From contig NZ_LJGT01000040.1 of assembly GCF_001751365.1 (NCBI RefSeq), forward strand, positions 1,283,696-1,347,695: a stretch of 64,000 nucleotides of DNA. The letters run 5' to 3'. The notes below the pieces were generated by a model. The model was not told the DNA's origin, ran no database searches, and saw only the letters and a list, made by a program, of their open reading frames with translations. Source of the DNA: Streptomyces abyssalis. GTDB taxonomy: Bacteria > Actinomycetota > Actinomycetes > Streptomycetales > Streptomycetaceae. Shown piece by piece: positions 59,102 to 64,000 of this stretch; position 1 is the stretch's first letter, and each line of letters begins with the position of its first letter. A program made the position numbers and the translations under genes.

Positions 59102-59881
59102 ATGACCCTGCTGGACAAGGACGGCGTGCGTCTCGCCGTGGACGGCGCCGTGGCCACGGTCACGCTCTCCAATCCGGCCAAGCGCAACGTCCAGTCCCCG
59201 GCCCTGTGGAGGGCCCTCACCGAAGCCGGGCGCATCCTGCCGGGCGACGTGCGGGTCGTGGTGCTGCGCGCCGAGGGCAAGTCCTTCTCGGCGGGCCTGG
59301 ACAAGCAGGCGTTCAGCCCCGGTGGGATCGACGGCGAGCTGTCGTTCGCCGATCTTGCGCACGCGTCCGACGAGACGCTCGACGAGGCCATCGCCGGCTT
59401 CCAGGAGGCGTTCGTCTGGTGGCGCCGGCCCGACCTGATAAGCATCGCCGCCGTGCAGGGGCACGCCATCGGTGCGGGCTTCCAGCTCGCGCTGGCCGCC
59501 GACGTGCGGGTGTGCGCCGACGACGTGCAGTTCGCCATGCGGGAGACCAGCCTCGGTCTCGTGCCCGACCTGACGGGCACGCATCCGCTCGTGGCCATCC
59601 TCGGGTACTCACGTGCGCTGGAGATCTGCGCCACGGGCCGCTACGTGCACGCCTCGGAGGCGGAGCGCACGGGGCTGGCGAATCTCGTCGTCCCCGCGGC
59701 GGAACTGGACGGCGCGGTCGCCGACCTCTCCGCCGCGCTGCTGGGAGCTCCGCGCAACGCCGTCGTCGAGACCAAGGCCCTGCTGCAGGGCGCCGTCGGG
59801 CACACGTACGAGGAACAGTGCGCCGCCGAGCGGGCTGCCCAGACGCGCAGGCTCCGCGACCTGGCGGGTATCGGCGAGTGA
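59102..59881 (+). CDS. Enoyl-CoA hydratase/isomerase family protein
   Basis: A 259-residue crotonase. First oxyanion-hole segment RAEGKSFSAGLDKQAFSPG near 60, second AVQGHAIGAGFQLALAADVRVCADD near 115. The catalytic Glu positions of true hydratases are replaced by MRETSLGLVPDLTGTH, as seen in many actinobacterial isomerase-like paralogues. I take the ATG at 59102, six bases after GGAGG, rather than the ATG at 59096 next to it. The 12-bp inverted repeat upstream may control it. Confidence 0.88.
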   Translation: MTLLDKDGVRLAVDGAVATVTLSNPAKRNVQSPALWRALTEAGRILPGDVRVVVLRAEGKSFSAGLDKQAFSPGGIDGELSFADLAHASDETLDEAIAGFQEAFVWWRRPDLISIAAVQGHAIGAGFQLALAADVRVCADDVQFAMRETSLGLVPDLTGTHPLVAILGYSRALEICATGRYVHASEAERTGLANLVVPAAELDGAVADLSAALLGAPRNAVVETKALLQGAVGHTYEEQCAAERAAQTRRLRDLAGIGE

Positions 59882-59896
59882 GCCGCGCCGGGTGAA

Positions 59897-59936
59897 CCAA
59901 GGCCCGTACACCCGGCGCCGGGTGTACGGGCCTTGG
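59897..59936. terminator. 20-bp perfect hairpin after the crotonase gene
   Basis: CCAAGGCCCGTACACCCGGC and its exact reverse complement are adjacent, a strong terminator (practical loop of four bases). It ends the rightward unit and faces the leftward gene at 60075. Confidence 0.8.
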
Positions 59937-60074
59937 GCTGTCGGGCCGGAGGGGCGAGGCCGGGGAAGGGGCGGAGCCGGGCGAGCCTCCGCCGCTGAGC
60001 GTCGCCGGGTGATCAGCGGGGGGCGCTTCCGGCGCACCGTCCGTGCCGACCGGGTGCCGCCCCACTCCCGCGGA

Positions 60075-60956
60075 TCACCGGCTCCGGCCGGCGGCCGGGT
60101 CGATCGCGCTGACCAGTACGGCCACCGTCACCGGCAGCGCCTCCTCCTCCGCGTCCCAGGCGGCGGCCTTCTCGGCGGCCCGGCGTACGGCCCGGACCAC
60201 GTCGAGAGCCCGTGCGCCCTCGGCGACCGCCAGCTGGATCAGCAGATGCCTGGCCGCCGTACAGCCGTCCCGGTCCACGGTGTCCGTGACGTCGACCGCC
60301 TCGGTGGGGAGGCGGCCGAGCGGCCCCAGCACCGGCGCGAGCCGCGCGACGCCCGGTACGGCGATGACGGCCTGCGCCGTCGCCGTACCGCGCGGATCGT
60401 CCGCCGGGGCCGGCGGCGGATGCTCTCCGCCGCCGGGAGGGTGCCGCTTCCGCCCTTCCTGCCGCCTGCCGGTGCCCGCGCCCGCGCCGCCGCCGTTCCC
60501 GGCCGGGTTCCGCGCGCCTGAGGTGCCGGGGGAGCCGTGGCCGTTGTGTCCGTCCCCGCTCTCCAGCAGGTCGGTGATCCGCAGATCCACGGTGGTCACG
60601 CGCAGCCCCAGCTCCCGGTCGGCCGCCGTCAGCAGGGTGGCGCGCAGCAGCTCCGCCATCGTCGTCAGCGGTGCGTGCGGGGTCGATTCGAACTCGGCGC
60701 CGACGCGCAGCGGCCCCGGCGGCAGTGCCGAGGGCGGAGGCGTGACGACCGGGGCGACTGCCCGCCCAGGGTCGGCCGCGGAGAGCCGCAGTGCGCCCAG
60801 GCGTACGTCCGGCAGGTCCCGCGAACCGGCCGTACGCAGAGTCGTCACCGCCGCGGTCTCCGCCAGCCACGCCCCGTCCGCCGCGTCCCCGAGGGGCAGC
60901 AGCCGTCCCATCCCGACCTGCTGCCGTACCGCCCGTGACAGCCCTTCGGCGTCCAT
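60075..60956 (-). CDS. Asp23-module-associated hypothetical protein (annotated elsewhere as 'nucleopolyhedrovirus P10 family')
   Basis: A 293-residue protein usually found next to actinobacterial Asp23 genes. The N-terminal 120 residues look like degenerate Asp23-type repeats (RVGAEFEST, LLTAADRELGLRVTTVDLRITDL). A Gly/Pro/Arg-rich linker spans 135-180 (GGGAGAGTGRRQEGRKRH). The C-terminus (ARHLLIQLAVAEGARALDVVRAV) resembles another such domain. Start at 60956 follows GGAG by ten bases. It diverges from the Asp23 gene by 191 nt. The viral name has no functional meaning here. Confidence 0.78.
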   Translation of the reverse strand: MDAEGLSRAVRQQVGMGRLLPLGDAADGAWLAETAAVTTLRTAGSRDLPDVRLGALRLSAADPGRAVAPVVTPPPSALPPGPLRVGAEFESTPHAPLTTMAELLRATLLTAADRELGLRVTTVDLRITDLLESGDGHNGHGSPGTSGARNPAGNGGGAGAGTGRRQEGRKRHPPGGGEHPPPAPADDPRGTATAQAVIAVPGVARLAPVLGPLGRLPTEAVDVTDTVDRDGCTAARHLLIQLAVAEGARALDVVRAVRRAAEKAAAWDAEEEALPVTVAVLVSAIDPAAGRSR

Positions 60957-61147
60957 GCGAGCCACGCTCCGTCCTCTTGTGAATCCTTGTGCGGCCGTGT
61001 GCCGGCAACGGCTTCCCGCGCACGACCCGGCGGAGCCCGAGTCGTCCGGGCCGGGTGTACATACACGGCGAACCGGAAGAATCAGACCTAATGTGGCACG
61101 AGAGCGGTGATTCAGGGCCGCTTCCTTCTCGGAAAGGGGTGAAGGCA

Positions 61148-61660
61148 ATGGCCGACACCAAGACCGGAAACCGGTTCGAGTCTCCCGGCCAGGGATCGCG
61201 TACGGCTTCACGTGACGGCGCGGGGGAGTCCCGCCGTCCCAAGGTCGAGCCGGCGAGCCGGGGGCGTACCACCATCTCCGACGGAGTGGTCGAGAAGATC
61301 GCGGGCCTCGCGGCGCGTGACGTGCCCGGAGTCCATGCGCTGGGCAGCGGGATGGCCCGCACCTTCGGGGCCATGCGTGACCGCGTTCCCGGCGGCAGCA
61401 GTTCCGCCGCGCGCGGCGTGAGCGCCGAGGTCGGCGAACTCCAGACGGCGCTCGACCTGGAGATCGTGGTCGAGTACGGGGTCGCCATCACCGATCTCGC
61501 CCGTTCCGTGCGGGAGAACGTCATCTCCGCGGTCGAGCGGATGGCCGGCCTGGAAGTCGTCGAGGTCAACATCGCCGTCAGCGACGTCAAGCTGCCCGAC
61601 GAACAGGACGAGGAATCAGAGGGGTCGAGCGGCTCGGGCGGCCGTTCGAGGCTGCAATAG
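61148..61660 (+). CDS. Asp23/Gls24 family envelope stress protein
   Basis: A 170-residue cytosolic Asp23-domain protein. The domain spans about 45-155, with RGRTTISDGVVEKIAGLAARDVPGVHAL in part, LEIVVEYGVAITDLARSVREN in part and VERMAGLEVVEVNIAVSDVKLP in part. The N-terminal 40 residues are polar and disordered. In staphylococci such proteins bind the membrane anchor AmaP, which is encoded four genes downstream here. Start ATG at 61148 follows AAAGGGGTGAAGG. Confidence 0.92.
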   Translation: MADTKTGNRFESPGQGSRTASRDGAGESRRPKVEPASRGRTTISDGVVEKIAGLAARDVPGVHALGSGMARTFGAMRDRVPGGSSSAARGVSAEVGELQTALDLEIVVEYGVAITDLARSVRENVISAVERMAGLEVVEVNIAVSDVKLPDEQDEESEGSSGSGGRSRLQ

Positions 61661-61716
61661 CAGCGCGGCGGACCACCCGGCCGCGCACACATGTGTACTG
61701 AACGAAGGGGCGCACG

Positions 61717-61905
61717 ATGAGCATGGCCGTGATCGGCTTGATCGCAGGGATGGCACTGGGCTTCGCCGGGTACTTCGGCGGGTTCGGTGCCTTCCTGCTC
61801 GTGGCGGCGCTGGGCGGTTTCGGCTTCGTCGTGGGCCGCTTCCTCGACGGTGATCTGCGAGCGGAAGACTTCTTCCGCATGCGTGACGAGAGCCGGCGCA
61901 GATGA
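61717..61905 (+). CDS. Small integral membrane protein of the Asp23 operon (DUF2273-like)
   Basis: A 62-residue protein with two hydrophobic segments (VIGLIAGMALGFAGYFGGFGA and FLLVAALGGFGFVVGRFL) and a charged end DGDLRAEDFFRMRDESRRR. Small DUF2273-type membrane proteins occur in Gram-positive Asp23/AmaP operons. It follows the Asp23 gene by 56 nt and overlaps nothing; the next gene starts 14 nt after its stop. Confidence 0.85.
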   Translation: MSMAVIGLIAGMALGFAGYFGGFGAFLLVAALGGFGFVVGRFLDGDLRAEDFFRMRDESRRR

Positions 61906-61918
61906 CGGGACCAGGACG

Positions 61919-62335
61919 GTGACACAGGCGGAGACGGAAGAGCCGGACCCCGCGGAGACCGGGTCCGCGAAAGGCGGGGAGACCGACGGAGCGGAACGCG
62001 GCGCGACCACCGTCGTCGAGAGGGTGGTCGCGAAGGTCGCCGTGCAGGCCGCGAGGGAGGCACTCCGTACCTCGCCCGCTGCCTTCAAAGTGCCGTCCGG
62101 GCCCCGCAGTTGGCCCCGCGCCTCGGCCCGTGTGCGGGACCGGACCGCCCGGGTCCGGGTCCTCGTCGAGCTGGGCTACCCTTCCGACATCGGCGCGCAG
62201 TGTGCCGCGGTGCGTCGACAAGTCGTTTCACGGGTAAAGGAATTGGTCGGCATGGATGTGCCGGAGGTGGCCGTGGGCGTGGGACGGCTGCACTCCGAGC
62301 AACTGGACGGCGAGAGGTCCGGGAGGGTCCGGTGA
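61919..62335 (+). CDS. Second Asp23-like protein
   Basis: A 138-residue protein. An acidic N-terminal 35 residues (AETEEPDPAETGS) are followed by TTVVERVVAKVAVQAARE and then an Asp23-type core VRVLVELGYPSDIGAQCAAV, VVSRVKELVGMDVPEVAVGVGRLH, alignable with the C-terminal half of the neighbouring Asp23 protein. Start GTG at 61919. Its stop overlaps the next GTG (GTGA), so translation is coupled. Confidence 0.75.
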   Translation: MTQAETEEPDPAETGSAKGGETDGAERGATTVVERVVAKVAVQAAREALRTSPAAFKVPSGPRSWPRASARVRDRTARVRVLVELGYPSDIGAQCAAVRRQVVSRVKELVGMDVPEVAVGVGRLHSEQLDGERSGRVR

Positions 62336-63009
62336 GTGACGAGCGCACCCAGCGGCTGCCGACGCTGGAGAAGGAGCCGCCTACGGCTCCGGGAGCGGGC
62401 GGGGGCGACCTCGAGCAGGCCACGTCCGCCGCCGGCTACGACCCTGGAAGCCGGCCCGGACAGGCGGGCCGCGCAGGGCGGTTCTGGTCGGTGCGGCGTC
62501 TGCCCGCCGGCATCGTCTCGCTGCTGGCGCTCGCCGTCGCGGGGCTGCTCCTCTACGACGTGGTGTCCGTACGGCTCGGCAACTCCGCCATGACCTGGCG
62601 CCGTACGCTCGCCGACGAGATGGCGGCGACGCCCGTGGACGACGTCAAGGTCCGCGTGGCCGCCGCCGTCGTGGCGCTGCTGGGCCTGTGGCTGATCGCG
62701 CTCGCCGTCACTCCCGGGCGCCGGGGGCTGCTTCCCATGCGCCGCGAAGTCACCGGTGTGCGGGCCGGGTTGGAGCGCAGTGCCGCCTCGCTGGTGCTGC
62801 GGGACCGGGCCATGCGGGTGGCCGGTGTGCAGTCGGTTCGGGTCGCCGTGGGGCGGCGCAAGGTACGTGCGAGTGCCCAGGCGCACTTCAGGGATCTTCA
62901 CGAGGTACGCGGAGACCTCGACTCCGCGCTGGGCGACGGCATCCGGCAGCTCGGACTGGCCCGTCAGCCAGGGCTGTCCGTGCACGTACAACGTCCGAAG
63001 AAGCGGTGA
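62332..63009 (+). CDS. DUF6286-type membrane protein of the Asp23 operon
   Basis: A 225-residue protein with an N-terminal polar region, two membrane helices (IVSLLALAVAGLLLYDVV near 62-80 and VRVAAAVVALLGLWLIALAV near 105-125) and a C-terminal cytosolic domain resembling the AmaP/Asp23 small alpha/beta fold (GVQSVRVAVGRRKVRASAQAHFRD). Start GTG at 62332 overlaps the previous stop, and its own stop overlaps the amaP start (GTGA). It probably anchors part of the envelope-stress complex at the membrane. Confidence 0.85.
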   Translation: MSDERTQRLPTLEKEPPTAPGAGGGDLEQATSAAGYDPGSRPGQAGRAGRFWSVRRLPAGIVSLLALAVAGLLLYDVVSVRLGNSAMTWRRTLADEMAATPVDDVKVRVAAAVVALLGLWLIALAVTPGRRGLLPMRREVTGVRAGLERSAASLVLRDRAMRVAGVQSVRVAVGRRKVRASAQAHFRDLHEVRGDLDSALGDGIRQLGLARQPGLSVHVQRPKKR

Positions 63010-63620
63010 GCGGAATGGACCGGGCCCTGCGGAGCTGCAACCGGGTGCTGCTGGCACTGGCGGGTGTGCTGCTGCTCGCTCTCGGACTCGCGCTGCTGGC
63101 CGGCGGGTTCGACCTGGCGCGGCAGTGGAACCTCGCGATGCCCTCGGGCTGGCCGTGGACGGAACCGGACGACGTGCTGCTGTCCCGCGCCGACCGTACG
63201 CAATGGCGCTCGGAGAGCTGGTGGTGGTCCGCCGTGATCGCCGCTCTGGCCCTCCTGGTGATCCTGCTGCTGTGGTGGCTGCTGGTCACTCTGCGACGGC
63301 GCAGGCTGGGCGAGGTCCTCGTCGAAAGCGGCGACGGCGAGGGCGCGTTGCTGCGCGGAAGGGCGCTCTCCAACGTGCTGGAGGCCGAGGCCGCCTCGCT
63401 GCCCGGGGTCGACAAGGCAGCGGTGCGCCTGAGCGGTAAGCGCACCTCTCCGCGCGCGTCGGTGGAACTGCTGCTCTCGGCGCACGCCGAGCCGGGGCCG
63501 GTGCTGGGCCGCGTCACCGACGAGGCGCTCGAACACGCACGGACCTCGGCGTCGCTGGACGGACTGCCGGCAGAGGTCCGGTTGGGCGCGGCCAAGCACC
63601 GCCCGGAGCGGGTGGTCTGA
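63006..63620 (+). CDS. amaP: Alkaline shock response membrane anchor protein AmaP
   Basis: A 204-residue protein with two helices (VLLALAGVLLLALGLALLAGGF near 14-36 and SAVIAALALLVILLLWWLLVTL near 74-95) separated by a loop containing PSGWPWTEPDD, then a cytosolic domain NVLEAEAASLPGVDKAAVRLSG and EVRLGAAKH. It is expected to tether Asp23-type proteins at the membrane. Start GTG at 63006 (an ATG at 63015 is also possible). Last gene of the module. Confidence 0.85.
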   Translation: MSGMDRALRSCNRVLLALAGVLLLALGLALLAGGFDLARQWNLAMPSGWPWTEPDDVLLSRADRTQWRSESWWWSAVIAALALLVILLLWWLLVTLRRRRLGEVLVESGDGEGALLRGRALSNVLEAEAASLPGVDKAAVRLSGKRTSPRASVELLLSAHAEPGPVLGRVTDEALEHARTSASLDGLPAEVRLGAAKHRPERVV

Positions 63621-63707
63621 CGGTTCGCCGTCTTCCACGGCACCCCGGCTTCACGGTCTTCGGCTCTTCGCGGGTGCGGTGAGGGTGTGCGGCCGCGGGT
63701 GCGCGGC

Positions 63708-64000
63708 TCAGAACCCGCGCCGTGCGCCCCCGTCGACGGGCAGCATGACGCCCGTGAGGTAGGACGCCGCCGGTGACAGCGCGAACGCCGTCGTACGCCC
63801 GAACTCCTCCGGAGTCCCGTAGCGGCGCAGCGGGATCGTGGCCTCGTTGCGCTCACGCGCGGCGTCGCCGTCGCCGGAGAGCGAGTCGAGGTACTGCAGC
63901 CGCTCGGTGTCGATCCGGCCCGGCAGCAGTCCGAGCACGCGGATGCCCAGCGGCCCCGCCTCGTTGGCGAGGGTCTTGGCGAAGCCGGCCAGCCCCGGGC
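63708..64000 (-). CDS. Short-chain dehydrogenase/reductase, C-terminal part (5' end beyond window)
   Basis: The visible 97 codons encode the C-terminal third of a classical SDR: FAKTLANEAGPLGIRVLGLLPGRIDTER, which is the post-catalytic segment with its PGRIDT motif, GTPEEFGRTTAFALSPAASYLTG and the terminal PVDGGARRGF. The catalytic Tyr-Lys would lie outside the window. Substrate not determinable. Convergent with amaP. Confidence 0.88.
   Translation of the reverse strand, partial: PGLAGFAKTLANEAGPLGIRVLGLLPGRIDTERLQYLDSLSGDGDAARERNEATIPLRRYGTPEEFGRTTAFALSPAASYLTGVMLPVDGGARRGF

Noticed and set aside
1..64000. Search by eye for tRNA, rRNA, insertion sequences, phage or attachment sites
   Set aside because: No transposase, integrase, terminal inverted repeats or tRNA-like cloverleaf recognised; absence is by inspection only, not by a dedicated search.

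Overview
The window is high-GC actinobacterial chromosome, most likely Streptomyces or a close relative. The reasons are the extreme G/C bias at third codon positions, the frequent GTG/TTG starts behind GGAGG-type ribosome binding sites, and the families present (ectABCD, DUF1989, TerD fusions, WhiB-era regulators of the IclR/GntR/TetR type, CobN with a fused ChlI/ChlD subunit, Asp23/AmaP envelope genes). I see no rRNA, tRNA, insertion sequence, prophage, CRISPR array or origin. This is ordinary chromosome, with several regulatory and small-ORF features worth a second look.

Layout. 1-4.5 kb: end of a secreted nuclease, a hypothetical protein with a paralogue at 55-56.6 kb, and a crotonase. 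4.7-8 kb: a possible sulfur-type leader peptide, a YeeE/YedE transporter and a succinate-semialdehyde dehydrogenase. 8-12.4 kb: a double-TerD protein, an EamA exporter with a divergent TetR regulator and matching inverted operators, a secreted polysaccharide deacetylase and a GlsB-type membrane protein. 12.5-19.7 kb: a sugar-acid (uronate/aldarate) catabolic cluster with a uronate-dehydrogenase-like enzyme, 5-dehydro-4-deoxyglucarate dehydratase, a coupled TIM-barrel-like protein of unknown role, an AhpD-like protein, DUF952, an IclR regulator and 2-oxoglutarate-semialdehyde dehydrogenase. 19.8-24.2 kb: a DUF1989 protein and the complete ectoine/hydroxyectoine operon ectABCD. 24.7-27.3 kb: an amidohydrolase and an amidase. 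27.3-31.5 kb: a FadR-type GntR regulator diverging from malonyl-CoA synthetase (matB) and a carboxyltransferase.

31.7-50.9 kb is one long leftward cobalamin operon under a cobalamin riboswitch: cobD, cobQ, cobN, chlI/chlD-type chelatase, cobO, cobB, cobI, cobM, cobL, cbiG-cobJ fusion, an unrecognised 72-codon gene, cobH, cbiX and cobC. Most junctions are 1-4 nt stop/start overlaps, so the operon is translationally coupled nearly throughout. It mixes late-cobalt-insertion genes (CobN) with genes usually listed for the early-insertion route (CbiX, CbiG), a known actinobacterial mosaic.

51-64 kb: a PiT phosphate transporter under a clear PHO box with a small membrane protein downstream, a class II aldolase, an alpha/beta hydrolase, the second copy of the hypothetical family, an ABC-F protein preceded by an apparently leaderless 7-codon upstream ORF and a hairpin, a small HTH protein, a second crotonase, an Asp23/Gls24/AmaP envelope module, and the 3' part of a short-chain dehydrogenase.

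I did not find an obviously new multi-gene defence or biosynthetic system. The best leads for undescribed biology are the coupled 72-codon ORF in the cobalamin operon, the short ORF plus hairpin in front of the ABC-F gene, the TIM-barrel-like protein coupled to kdgD, the shared 16-bp motif in the sugar-acid cluster, and the duplicated hypothetical family.
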